A stretch of 64,000 bases of DNA from Cinnamomum chago (lineage: Eukaryota; Streptophyta; Magnoliopsida; Laurales; Lauraceae): the NCBI GenBank assembly GCA_038049695.1, contig CP142452.1, positions 50,116,501-50,180,500 on the forward strand, written 5' to 3'. This document shows, in pieces, positions 47,851 through 59,611 of this stretch. Every line of letters starts with the position of its first letter. Positions within the stretch are counted from its first letter, which is position 1. The translations under genes were made by a program, and so were the position numbers. Below the pieces are notes generated by a model that worked only from the letters and a program-made list of their open reading frames with translations, searched no databases and was not told the DNA's origin.

Positions 47851-49810
47851 ACCTACACATATGAAACAAGAAGAATACCTTTAGTAGCACCTGTTAACAA
47901 ATGAAATCGAAAATGAAATACATAATAGGCTATCATGTATGGAAGATATCTCTAAGGGCTCAAAGGCAATCCAAGGGTGAATTTGATCAACACTAATACT
48001 TCCTATGAAGGTTTACACTCCCCCTCAATCCATTCTCTTCTTTTGTCAAACTTTTGACAAGATTTAACTATTAGATTCAAGAAGTAGGTGGTTTAACCAA
48101 GTGAGGGTCAACTTCAAGGAAAGGATTAGATTCATTTAACTATAAAGCACAATAAGATCAAATTACCAAAAGAGAGCTAGGTCAAAAAGAGAGAAACGAT
48201 CATGGATACCAATTGAAATAAACATATCAATTGAGATTAAAGGATGTGACTATTAAATCAATCACTCTAAAATGGATTTAAAAGTATGACTATTGGGAAA
48301 AATCCAAATTAGAGCTATCCATGATGAAATGGAGTTTATTCAAACATAGCATCAATCAATATTACTTATGAAAATCATATGCTATGTAAGATTTGAAATC
48401 ATTTCATTCAAACAATAAATGTTACTATTAATGTGCAAGAATGAGTGAAATGAATTTCAAGCATGAAGCCAACCTCTACTAATAACCAACCAATATTATG
48501 AACACATAAACATGGTGGTCATGAGATATACCTATAAGAGCAAGTGAGGTGGCAATATGAACATTATGATGCTAATGGTGTGTGATATGGAACAATCATA
48601 TTACTTATCAAGTTCAATCCAATGCACACAAGGTTTATCACATTCTCAAGAAATCAAATCAATCAAAAAATTATATCAATAGAAACCAATTGAATTTGAT
48701 AACATGATAAAGAGCAAGAATGTGGCAAACTCCATCAAGCATCATAAATGCATATTCATCACTTTTAAGGATATGACTATTGAGCAAAGTGATGAATAAG
48801 AGAAATTGCAATGCAAAAGATATGACTAGACAAAGCATGCAATTCTCAAAGTGTCCAAATCATATGAATTCAACTACTAAGATATCCATCAACCAACATA
48901 AATGTAAGGAATGGATTTCAAAGAGATTCATATGATCAAGAACACTACATATGAAGTTGAAACATGTATAAGAATGACAACATTAAGAAGGTATACATGA
49001 ATCAACATCATAACCATCCAAAAAGAAATAACCATAAGGCATAGAGGATGGATTTGGGTTCTAGTATGGTTTCTATAAATGTAACTAAGATCACAACCAT
49101 ACATGGAACCTAAAGTCAATTGCATATAAAAAGAATAACTAAATAAACAAGCAAGGATGCAAACAACATACATTTCCATTTCTAAGATAATGAAAGCAAA
49201 AGAAAAGGAAATGAAAACATGGAACATGCTTAGAAGATTATAACTAATGATGTTATGGAGCATTTCCATCCAAACAATCTTCAAATCATTTTAACAAACA
49301 AAATCCAACAATGAGCATAAAGAGAATGATTTTGAAGATCAATTTTCAACATTGTATTTGAAAAGATATAACTTAATTGAAATACATACAAGTTGATTTT
49401 TCAAAACAATGATTTTCCATATACAAGTATAACTTAGAAGTCCATGGAAAAACTTGAATTGAGTCAAATCATTTGTTCAAATAGTCTTACAAATGATTCA
49501 ACAACAATTGATCATGAATAAATCTAGCTATGAAAGCTTTTAACATCACAATCAATTAATCATGTAAAGAAATGCAATGCAAGGCATATGAGTGCAAAAC
49601 GCAAATCAAACATGATGAAATTATAATCAAAAGATTTTGAAAACCATGACATGTAACTTGAATGGTGCATGAAGACAAAATCAATTGATCATAATGAAAC
49701 AATGCATTTTATGAAATGTAACTAAGAGAAAACAAAATGCAAATGCAACTTACTTGACCAACAAAGTGATTTAACTTAAAAAGAATAGGTTGGTCAAGGA
49801 GGTCAAGACC
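47851..49810 (-). other. Internal region without recognisable genes
   Basis: About 2 kb of AT-rich sequence between gag and the polypurine tracts. No pol motifs, no known domain and no long frame on either strand. It occupies the place of the missing pol and third gene. Short runs such as CAAATCATTTC and ATGAATTCAAC recur irregularly. Confidence 0.6.
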
Positions 49811-50329
49811 CTAAGGTTTGTCTAAGTATCTAACTTTAGGAATCCACCTAAGGTCTTGGGAGGGTTGAACTTTGAGGTCTATTTTGGACTTCTCACCAAC
49901 TATAGGAGATTTAACTTGATAAATTTTCAATTTGAACTTATCACCATGATATTTAGATTTTACTAAATTTGGCTTAGAATGGTGATTAGTCTTTTGATGT
50001 TGGTGAGTTTGTTTCTTTGGGGATTGCTTCACTTTTCTTTTCTTCTTATTTTCTCCCTTTACTTGACTTTTGAATTTTAAATTTAACTTTGTAATTTTCT
50101 TCAAAAGTTCTTTCATGTTTTGACTTAAGGGAGGTAGGTTGAGAAGCTTTTTGTTAATAGATTCTTTGATTTTTGGTTTATCTTGTTTAAGCCTTTTAGA
50201 ATCTATCTTGGGAGACTCCTTGTTAATTGATTTAACTTGTTTAAGCTTTATGGAGTCTTCCTTTGTTTTTAGTGTCTTACCCTTCAAGTTTGATTTTACT
50301 TTCTTGAGTTCAAAGATGGGTTTAGACAC
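49811..50329 (-). CDS. Lysine-rich second frame of the gag-only Sirevirus
   Basis: About 172 codons, overlapping the end of gag by eight bases in a different frame and without an ATG at the start. Very rich in Lys, Ser and Gln, with no known domain. It ends in RWIPK, similar to the WVPK string found just before the protease in the full Sirevirus. It is thus probably the natural continuation of gag, reached by a frameshift, either a mutation or a programmed slip. The protein stops where the protease would begin. Confidence 0.6.
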   Translation of the reverse strand: MSKPIFELKKVKSNLKGKTLKTKEDSIKLKQVKSINKESPKIDSKRLKQDKPKIKESINKKLLNLPPLSQNMKELLKKITKLNLKFKSQVKGENKKKRKVKQSPKKQTHQHQKTNHHSKPNLVKSKYHGDKFKLKIYQVKSPIVGEKSKIDLKVQPSQDLRWIPKVRYLDKP

Positions 50330-51380
50330 AGCTTCTTTTCCTTAGTTTGCACTCAAATGTAAAATGCCCTTCAATGCCACAATAATTACATTTTGTTTTG
50401 GGCAAGGGAGAAAGAGTGCTAGAGAAAGAGGACTCACCTTTCACAAATGTGTTGGTGAATTTAGGGTCATAAGACATATTCCTATTAAATCCAATACCCG
50501 TCCTATCTCCATGAGATTTACCCAATTTGAATAATTTTTCAAGTTTCTCTTCACTTTGGGTAAACTTGCACTCATACTTTTGTTTATAGCTTTCAAGTTG
50601 AGTGACTTTGGTTATAAGGATTGAATTTTCATGTTTGACTTTTGAAAGTTCATTTTCAATTTCCTTATATTTGCTTAGCTCTTCATAGGCAAGTTTTAAC
50701 TTAGAATTAAGCTCATTAACAACATTAGATCCAAGTTCTAAAGTTTTTGAATTACTTTGAGCATTAGACAAATTTTCATTTGAAATTGTCAACTTGGATT
50801 TTAAATAGTTAATGTTTTCATCTTGTCTTTTAATTGTATCTCTTAGGTTACAATTTTCCTTTTTAAGCTCATCACAATTTATCTTAGTCTTATTTAATTC
50901 ATCTTGAGCATTTGATAAATTTTCCTTAGAGATAGACAATTTAGATTCAAGATTGTTAAAGTCTTTATCTTGCCTTTGTAATTGATCTCTTAGTTTTAGA
51001 TTTTCCTTTTTGACATTATCATAACCCATCTTTAATTCTCTTAGCTCATCTTGAATGTTAGATTGGTTATTTAAAGAGATCATGAACTTAGAGTCTAGAC
51101 ATTTTATTACTTCTTCTTTCTCTCTAAGTTCATCTTTTGAAGAGGCTAGCTCTTTGTTTAGTTTATTAGATTCTTCTTTTAAACTTCTATTTCTTTTATC
51201 AAGCTTTGAAGATAATGTATATAATTCATTATAGGCTTGTTGAAGATCATCTTCATCATACTCATTTTCTTCCTCTTTTGAGTCAAATTGATATTCATTT
51301 AAGTGAGGGTTTGAATCTCCAATAGAAGGAAGAATGAGGGGTCTAGAAGAATCTACAAAGTCTAGCATAGTGGAGTCCAT
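50322..51380 (-). CDS. Truncated gag of the gag-only Sirevirus
   Basis: Starts at ATG 51380 (MDSTMLDF), about 100 bp after the primer site; 352 codons. It lacks the usual N-terminal gag domain. A Glu/Asp-rich start is followed by a long heptad-like coiled coil (about residues 45-270) with three repeats of a unit containing SKLSISKENLSNAQDEL, then a GEEKLEKLFKLGKSHGDRTG-like segment also found in the full Sirevirus, and one CCHC knuckle (CNYCGIEGHFTFEC). It could assemble with gag of a helper element through the coiled coil. No disabling stop before the C-terminus. Confidence 0.8.
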   Translation of the reverse strand: MDSTMLDFVDSSRPLILPSIGDSNPHLNEYQFDSKEEENEYDEDDLQQAYNELYTLSSKLDKRNRSLKEESNKLNKELASSKDELREKEEVIKCLDSKFMISLNNQSNIQDELRELKMGYDNVKKENLKLRDQLQRQDKDFNNLESKLSISKENLSNAQDELNKTKINCDELKKENCNLRDTIKRQDENINYLKSKLTISNENLSNAQSNSKTLELGSNVVNELNSKLKLAYEELSKYKEIENELSKVKHENSILITKVTQLESYKQKYECKFTQSEEKLEKLFKLGKSHGDRTGIGFNRNMSYDPKFTNTFVKGESSFSSTLSPLPKTKCNYCGIEGHFTFECKLRKRSCV

Positions 51381-51480
51381 TTTAATGATTTTCAAATAAG
51401 CACAACTCTAGGGTTTTAACTCTAGGTTTTTACACCTAATCAAGAGTTCCAAACACTTGATCCTATAAGATAGAGCACGA

Positions 51481-51493
51481 GGCTCTGATACCA
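51481..51493 (-). other. Primer binding site, initiator tRNA-Met type
   Basis: Minus-strand TGGTATCAGAGCC, two bases after the CA end of the 5' LTR. Fixes the minus orientation of the element. Confidence 0.93.
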
Positions 51494-52699
51494 ATTGAAA
51501 GTCCACGAGGATCCTAACCCTAGAGGGGGGGGGGTGAATAGGGTGAGCTACAATTATGACCAATTTAAATCAATTTTAATTTCTTAAACTAAACTAGTCA
51601 CAAGTGATGAATTGTCATACAATATGCGGAAGCTAATACAAAAACAAACACCACATAGCAATCACCACAACACAATATTTATAGTGGTTCGGCCAACGTG
51701 CCTACATCCACTACCGGCTTGTGTATCCAACACCCCATTGGATTTCCACTATGTATGCTTTTTACTAGGCTAAGCAATAACCCTTACAATGTGCTTTTCT
51801 AGGCTAAGCAATAACCTTACAATATGCTTTTCTTAGGCTAAGCAATAACCTTACACAATGCTTTTCTTAGGCTAAGCAATAACCTTTACAAATCAATATT
51901 TCTCTAAGAAAGTGTTTACTCAACACTCTAAGAGATTACAATTTAAGCTCAAATAAATTGCCTCTAAATAGGCGGATATGAAAGTTTAAACCAAACTCAC
52001 ACAAACACTTTATGAATGCAAAGTTGTATGCTTATGAGGTGTGTGTGTGATGACTCCAATCAAGTTTAAAAAGAAGGCTCACTCAATATATTGCTTAAAG
52101 CAATTCAAAGTTAAAAGCTCATAAAAGGTTTGATTGAAGTCTTATGCAAATCACATGTATGAAATTCAACTTGTTTATGACATGAAAATCAAGGACTAAC
52201 AAGTTGTGTGAAAATGGCTAATTTAGAACATGTGATACATGTGCATGTTGTTTTCAAAACCAAATTAATTTAACTAAAGTTTAAATGTATGAAAACAACA
52301 AAGGAAGTTTCAACCAAGACAAAGAATCATGCATTAAAGGAAATCAAAGATTTTAGGCTAAGCATGATTAAGAAAGTTTAAAAAAAAACTTGGGTTGAAA
52401 TCAAAGTGATGAATCCAATCTTGAATATCAAAGATGGAGGGAAGAAAGGATTCAACACATCATTGTTATCATGCTTGAAATCATTTTCCAAAGTTTCAAA
52501 TAAAGCACATAACAAATGATTAATAAAAGTAAAACTTACTTGGAGATTTAACTTAGTTGATCCAAGCTTAAGCTTCACTTAATGACCCCTTGATGTCTCT
52601 TAGATCATCCCCTTTGTCTTCTCTCAAAGCTCCTCAAAGAGGGTTTCAAAATCTCCAACAAAAGACAAAGGAAAGAACTCATTTATATCCCCAAAACAG

Positions 52700-52710
52700 C
52701 CCAACGGCTA
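52700..52710 (+). promoter_or_regulatory. MSA-type element (CCCAACGGCTA), 5' LTR
   Basis: Exact consensus match. On the transcribed minus strand the order is palindromes, MSA in reverse, ten bases, then GGATATAAAT as TATA box. Confidence 0.62.
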
Positions 52711-52715
52711 TATCC

Positions 52716-52879
52716 CCGGTTGACCGGCCATGACATGGCAGGTTGACCGGCCAAACACAACGGTCATAAAAAGAGCCGTTTGGCTTCAGGAGCCCGGTTG
52801 ACCGGCCAGTGTGTGGCCGGTTGACCGGGCCTCTTGGCCGGTTGACCGGCCACACATGGCCGGTTGACCGGGCCTGCCC
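52716..52879 (-). repeat. CCGGTTGACCGG palindrome array
   Basis: Six GGTTGACCGG sites, several as CCGGTTGACCGGCC, separated by 9-25 bases. The 3' LTR of the same element has four, lacking a block of about 43 bp. Confidence 0.82.
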
Positions 52880-53370
52880 AGATTTTCCCATTTTTTGGGT
52901 TTCTTGAAGATTTTCTTTGGGGATCTTTTGGGCCAATAAAATCAAGCTTTTTCACATGTTTTAAATCATCCAAAGAAGTATAAAAACATGAAACATCCAA
53001 AGCCTAAAATGATTTGAAACTTTAAACCATAGGCTAGCTTGATTTCTAAAAACTCCTTTTTCAAAAACAATGCATACACATATGATTATGAAGGGATGAA
53101 TGTATGCAAAGTTCAAACCTAAATTGTCAAGATGATTTTCCAAATATAATGCACAAGGAAATAGGTTTTCAAAGGAGTTTGGGTTTCAAAACTAATGCAT
53201 CCAAGTTTAAAACCAAACCATGCATAAAACAAAAGCTTTTCCAAATCTTAAAAGCTATGCATGAATAAAACTAGATTTCAAGGTTTCTAAAAACAATGCT
53301 AGTGTGTGAATTCAAATGATGCTAAAGTGCAAATGCATCCACCAAATTGCAAATTACAAAATCCCTAACA

Positions 53371-53587
53371 GTTAATACTTGCATGACTAGAGATAGTCTA
53401 CTATTTGATTTCCTACACGCTTCCGCACTCAAAAGAAATATTCATGCAAGGTTGTGATATCCTCACCGCGGACACCTGTGGGAAATTAAATAAGTTGTAT
53501 ATTGTGGATGTAGATAATCCTCTTTAATCATCATTACACACTAATGTCCCGATCCCGGATTGGGATACCCGGTCCGGGGTCGCGACA
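53371..53587 (+). mobile_element. Family E gypsy LTR, 3' fragment
   Basis: Matches about 61170-61393 of the complete family E LTR and ends GGGTCGCGACA. Then Sirevirus 5' LTR sequence begins with CCTTTGATG, as at 32563, so family E had inserted in that LTR. Confidence 0.83.
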
Positions 53588-54019
53588 CCTTTGATGAAGA
53601 CTGAAAGTGTTCAATGAAGCTCCACCTGTAGTTGAAGCTTTAACCTCTTGAAGCAAGCTTGGTGTTGATGTAGATCCTCCATTGTGTTGCACAACCAAGG
53701 TTTAAGAGGTCTGGGTTCAAGGGTAATATGAATCTAATCTATTTGAGAATCAACCTAGAATCCTTTCTTCCATTCACACTTATATTGAGGCTAAAGATAG
53801 CTCATACATATTCTAGATAAGGTTCAAGTGTGTTAGGAAGAGGGGTTAAGAGCTTGGAATTGATAGGAAGAAATAAGCCATGGAAGCTCTCAAAACTGTG
53901 TCACTCACAGTGCAAAACGATCTTTAGAAATATATAGAAAAGTTCTCAACAACTAGTTATGGCGGTTAGCCTCTTGGAAGTTCGGCTAGCCTCATTTCAA
54001 TTGCACTGAGGTAACGGCT

Positions 54020-57000
54020 TGTGAGAACCCGACCCCTAATCTCTTGGATTAGTGTTGTTTTATTTGTGGATTAGTTTCTTTTAGTGGGATTAGTATTTGT
54101 TGGGTTGAGTTCGTGAGCTAGAATGGTTTTCTTCTAGTTTTGAGCTTTTGAGTGCTTTGGTAGCTTGTGGGGCCCTTTGGGGGTTCCCTTTTCGGCTTTG
54201 CATTTACTTGTGAGATTTTCCCGATTTGTTTCGTATTGTGTTTTTGGCCCGTTGCATTCATCTTGAGGAATCCTACAACTTTCATGTTGATTCCGTATCC
54301 ATTTGAGAACCCGAAACCCGATTTCTTGGCCTTGAGGGCAAAACAGTCTTTTCACACCAAATCTGTACCCAAAACTTGATATTCTCGAAATCCGTGAAAT
54401 ATACACTTTTTGGAAACTAGATATTTCGACGATCATTTCTTCCTTCTTTGTCGAATCCATCCGAGGTCCCGAATTAGATGATTTCAGCCACCCAAGTTCT
54501 TTAAGTTGTGGGACCCAAACCTCACTTGCTTATAAGAGGAACCCATCCCCTTCATTGCTCATTTCCTCTCCATTGCTCCAGCACACAACTGAGCCTAGGG
54601 TTTGCTCTTGTGTTTTCTCTTCTTCTTCTTGCTTCTCCATCTCAAATCCTCACCAATCTTGCACCAAACTCGAAATGGAGACCGTCTTCTTCTTCCTCAT
54701 CTTGCAAGCTTTCCATTGATACCATTTGTGAAGAGAACCCTCCATCACAAGACTTCTTTTGAGCTTACCTTGTCCATTAGAGGACCTTGCAAGTAAGTGT
54801 TCTTCTTCATCTTCTAGATTTGTAATCTTCTAGCCTTAGAGAAGCTCCACCTTGATTATTGAAAGGTTTCATGGTCATTTCATTGTTTAACCCATTTTAG
54901 GGTTTGTTTTGGGGGTTTTTGTAGAGATTGTGGATCTTGAGCTTGAGAGGTGATTAGGAGCTTGATTTGCTTGATTAGAGTCAAAGGCAAGTGGATGAAT
55001 GGATGGTTTGAATGTTATTAAGTTTTATGAAAAAATCTTAAGTTTTATTACTTGTTCTTGATCATTGGATACATGTTTCCACATATGCTTTTTGTCACAT
55101 TTCTATTGATTTCGAAATGCATATGAATTGGTTTTTCTCTCTTGTTAAATATCTTGGAACTCTTGGGAATGTATGCATTTTATTTAGTCAAGTTTGTTCA
55201 TATGGTTTTATAAGGAATGAGGTTGGATTGGCTATTCATGGTTATGTTATAAGTCACATTGACTTGAATTGATACTCATTTAAAGAGGTGTTTGAATTTA
55301 ATTGTTCATTGGAGTTAATGAGGATTTGAAGTGATTTTGGAAGAGAAATGCAAGTGAATGATGAAGTGTTTTAAGTTTCAAATGGTTTGGTGAAGCAGTT
55401 ATGGATTTTCCATGCTTTCATTAATGTGTTTTTAGTTGAAATAAATGCTCATAATGCATCTTGATAGTCTCGTTTAATGTTTTATAAACATGTTGGTTGA
55501 GCATTTATTGTCCTTAGTGGTATCCTAAATGAATGTTTGTGAAATGGTTTCCTTCCTCTTTCCTTTGTATTGGACTTGATATGGAAGAAGTGATGGAATG
55601 AACACATGATGGAGTATTAGAGAAGTGTAGATGGATGCATTGGAGGAGCTCTTAGCTCAATTTTATTGTAGGAACTCAGTAGAAGTGGGGAGAATGGTTT
55701 TAAGGAGGAGAAATGGCTAAAAATCTGATTACAGTGGGTGTTCCCGCACCTGGCGGCTAGCCGCCAGCTAGCCGAAATGTTACGGTTACTTTTCCAGAGA
55801 GCACCCTTCTCCACCTCAAAACTCAGTCAGCTCCACGGTTGGCCAGCGGCTAACCGCCGAACACATCGGCGGCTAACCGCCATCTAACCACACTTGGCGG
55901 TCAGCTTTCCAGTAAGCTGCATTTCTGCAGCCCAGCCGCGGTCAGCTGTGCGGCTAGCCGCCTGCCCCAGTGGCGGCTGACCGCCAGGTAACCGAAATTC
56001 CCCAGATTTCGAAAAGGTCCCCGCTCGAACGAACTCTCCGGTTCGTTCGAGCACTGAGCTTTGACGATCAAAGGAGATTCACTAGGCATTGTATGAGGCC
56101 ATCCGAGAAAGAAACCATATCACAAGGATGTCATTCGAAGTTTTGAAAATCCAAAGTGTATAAGGAGTCCGGGATGTCTTCAAACTCAAGGAGTACCAAG
56201 TCATTTCAATAATCGACATACCGGACCCCTATCCACTTAAATAGATCTTGAAATCAATATTCTTCCCGAAATGGTATAGTGCATTATATTTCCTCATTTC
56301 CCGAGATTTGCATCACATGACTTGTTTCCCGAAAGCATTGAAGTTACTCTGGTAACAGTTATTGTCCCGAAGTGCATTGCACCACATGATATGTCAGTGT
56401 GCCCTTGAGCACCCCCGTCTTGCCCGTTTGATTATGTATTTGTACTTGATTTACTTGCATTGTCTCGATTGTATTTGACCTATGAGTCGGCACCACTAAG
56501 CTTGGATAACCCTGTTGGTCTGATCCACCGACTTGGAGATCCCCCTCTTGTCCCGCCAGCTGCAGCTTGGATCCCGATACCCGGTTATTACCTTGGCCTT
56601 GTCCCGATACCGCAGATTGCTACTGTGGTCCCCGATGCCCGGCTCGCTACCGTGGTCATGTATAGTATATGTATATGCATTCATGAGATCCACTGTTTCT
56701 CCTCACCTCGAGTGACTGAGATCAGTGCCTAGTATATGTATTTATATGAGATCCCCTGTTTCTCCTCACCTCGAGTGACTGAGATCAGGGCCTAGTTATT
56801 GCTCTATCGCTTTAGTGATAGAGGACTTAGCTTCGTGTGGTTGTCATCTTGCCAGTCCCGATTTCCTTGGATACCCGACATGTTTTATATTGCTTACTTG
56901 CTTTCCGATAAATGATTCGTTTTCTTTATGGAAGTTGTTATTTAAACAAGTGTTAATATTCTCCAATGTAAATTCAGTTATTATTATATTGTCTTCTGTT

Positions 57001-58201
57001 CTTTGTACCCGCACATGTTTTAAATGAAAGCCGGTTGGGCGAATACCCATGCTTTTATATATGTTTCACACGATCGATGGTTTTACTAGATTTATGTGAT
57101 TTCACATGTTTTAAATGAATACCCGAATTGTTAAATATCCATGCTTTGAAATATGTTTCAAATGACACTTGTTTGCCAGATCCCTACGTTTATACCTGTT
57201 TTAAACGAGATCCGGTTTGTTAAACATCCATGCGTTGAAATATGTTTAAATGAACACTAGTTTTGTCAGATTTCTTTGGTTACACCTGTTTAAATGAACA
57301 CCCGATTTGTTAAATATCCGTATTTCTACATAGGTTTCAAATGGACATTGGTTTTGCTAGACTGCTATGAATACCTGGTTTGTTGTATACTTATGTTTTT
57401 ACTTAAGTTTCAAATGAACGTTGTTTTGCCATACCGCTATATTTATACATGTTTTAGACGAACACCCGATTGTCAAATATCTATGATTATAGATGATGTA
57501 AACGAACACATGTTTTATTAGATATTCATGTTTTACCCATGCTTGAAATGAATACAGGTTTTCCCCTAGATTCCCGACTTTTGCACCCGTTTAATTTTAT
57601 GCAGCATTTGATCGAGTATCATGATTTATCTTATGTTTTATTCTTCAATATATTTGTTATCTTTTCATCCACCTGCCAAACCGTCGTGTCTGACCCACTA
57701 CTTTTGGTACTCAGGTTCAGATTTCTTCGCCCCGAGTTGAGTGCTTGAGTTGGCTGTGGAGCCATGTTTTGCAGGTTGTTTTGTCGGCTATGTCATGTAG
57801 ACATTGAGCTTGACATCGGAGCTACGTCACATTTGGGTAGTAGTTTATAGCCTTTTGTTGTATGGCTTTTATTAGCCTTTTTCTTGGGATTCTTAATTAA
57901 TATACATTGATAATTGTAACTTGAACATATTTGGGAATGTAATATCTTGTTACTGTCAGCTCTGTAATTTATTATGATGGTTACACCAGTCTGATATGAT
58001 TCTTGATATATTAGCTATGTGCTAAAGGTTGAGTGCGACGCGGAATCCGATGGCCACGGACTTCGGGTCGCAACGCCACAAATGCTTCCGCAAAATATTC
58101 AGAATGTGTTGTCTTCACACACGCGGATCTTGGGAGAAGTAAAATACATTTATGCTCAATCCCATTTCCCGCCCCCGAGGTTCTGGTTCGGGGGCGTGAC
58201 A
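54020..58201 (+). mobile_element. Gypsy solo LTR, family C (4182 bp)
   Basis: TGTGAGAACCC to GGGGGCGTGACA; flanks CGGCT and TGGCT (54015-54019 and 58202-58206) differ by one base. It contains the U3 stem-loop (about 54424-54454, one mismatch), a palindrome array (55751-55996) directly before the 13-bp hairpin (56022-56053), and two near-copies of a 58-bp unit at about 56685-56795. Complete counterpart of the minus-strand copy at 16735. Confidence 0.9.
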
Positions 58202-59611
58202 TGGCTAGATTTTCTAATTCGGTCAGCTCGCGGTTAGTCGTCGAGGACCTTGGCTGTAAGACCCCGACCCGAGTGATCCCGATTAGTGCTAATTAAGTTA
58301 CGTGTTAGTGCTAAGCTTGATTAGTGATTCTTGGTTAAGTTGGGTTTAGCTTTAACCTTGATTTTAGTTTTGGGCTACTTTGTGTGTTTTGGATTTCTTG
58401 TGGGGCCCTTTGGGGGTTCCCTTTTCGGCTTGGTATTTTCTCGAGAAATTTCCCGATTTGTTGTGAATTGTGTTTTTTGCCCGTTGCATTCATCTTGTGG
58501 ATTCCAACAACTTTCATGTTGATCCCGTTCTCGTTTGAGATCACGAAACCCGAATTCTTGGCCTCGAGGGCAAAACAGTCTTTACACACCAAATCTGTAC
58601 CAAAACTCATTATTCCCGAAACCCGCGAAACATAGACTTTTTGGAAAGTAGATATTTCGACGAACATTTCTTCCTTCTTCGTCGAATTCATCCGAGGTCC
58701 CGAATTAGATGATTTCAGTCCATTTAGCTTCTTAAGTTGTGGGACCCAAGCTCCTCATTGTTAACAAAAGAGAACCCACCTCTTCTTTCTCATTCACTCT
58801 CCATTGCTCCAGCACAACTGAACCTAGGGTTCTTGTGGTTTTCTTCTTCTCCTTGCTTCTTCATCTCCAAGCCTCACCAATAGTCCACCAACCAAGCAAT
58901 GAAGGTCATCTTCTCCTTCCTCATCTTGCAAGCATTCCATTGATACCGTTTTTGGAGGAACCCATCAATCTAGAGATCTTCTTTGAACTAGTCCTCTTCA
59001 TTTGAAGACCATCCAAGTAAGTGATTCTCCCCATCTCCTAGATTAGTGTTCCTCTAGTTCTTGTTAAGCTACATTTCCATTTTTGAAAGGTTTCCTAGTC
59101 ATTATATTGTTTGACCCATGTTAGGGCTTTATTTGGGGATTTTGCATTGTAGCTTGGACCATTTTCTTGGAGGACTTGATAGAGCTTAATATCATTAATT
59201 GAAGACTTGAGGCAAGTGAATGCTTGAATGTTTTTAAGTTGAAATGGTTTGGCTTAGTATTTATGGATTTTCCATATTATCATTAATGTATTTTGTTTTG
59301 GAATAAATGCTCATAAGATATCTTAATAGCCTCATTCATTGTTTTATAAGCATGTTGGTAAAGCATTTATTGTCCTTGTGATAGCTTAGATGAATGTTTG
59401 TGGAATGGTTTGTTTTCCTTCCTATTCTTGCATTGGATTTGGCATGGAAGAGGTGATAGAGAGAACTCTTAATGAGGATTTGGAGAAGTATAAAGAGATG
59501 CATTGGAGGAACTATTAGCCCAATGTTATTGTAAGGACCTTGTGGATGTGAGGAAGATGGTTTTGAGGAGGAAAATGACTCAAAACTGAACTCAGTGAGC
59601 ATTTTCGTAAC

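Larger units (their letters stand above)
45758..53370 (-). mobile_element. Gag-only (non-autonomous) Sirevirus
   Basis: On the minus strand: 5' LTR 51496-53370, primer site 51481-51493, gag 50322-51380 with a second frame 49811-50329, about 2 kb without recognisable coding, a cluster of polypurine tracts, and the 3' LTR to 45758 (truncated). No protease, integrase or polymerase is present, so it would depend on a full Sirevirus for enzymes. The LTRs are nearly identical apart from one block of about 43 bp. It seems to have inserted in a family E LTR, whose tail follows at 53371. Confidence 0.87.
51496..53370 (-). repeat. 5' LTR of the gag-only Sirevirus (1875 bp)
   Basis: Plus strand TGAAAGTCCACG to CCCTAACA. 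Contains a G-run (about 51525-51534), the GTGGTTCGGCC segment, the 34-bp repeats, the TATA-like ATTTATATCC (52681-52690), the MSA site and the CCGGTTGACCGG array (52716-52879). Next to it on the right is a family E tail. Confidence 0.93.

Noticed and set aside
47470-47890. Frames rich in Lys, Arg, Glu and Gly over the polypurine cluster
   Set aside because: Composition follows from purine-rich repeats; not a gene.
51525-51534. G-runs at LTR ends (also 32147-32160 and the C-run at 40689) as G-quadruplexes
   Set aside because: Single homopolymer runs, not four spaced G-tracts; length may also be a sequencing artefact.
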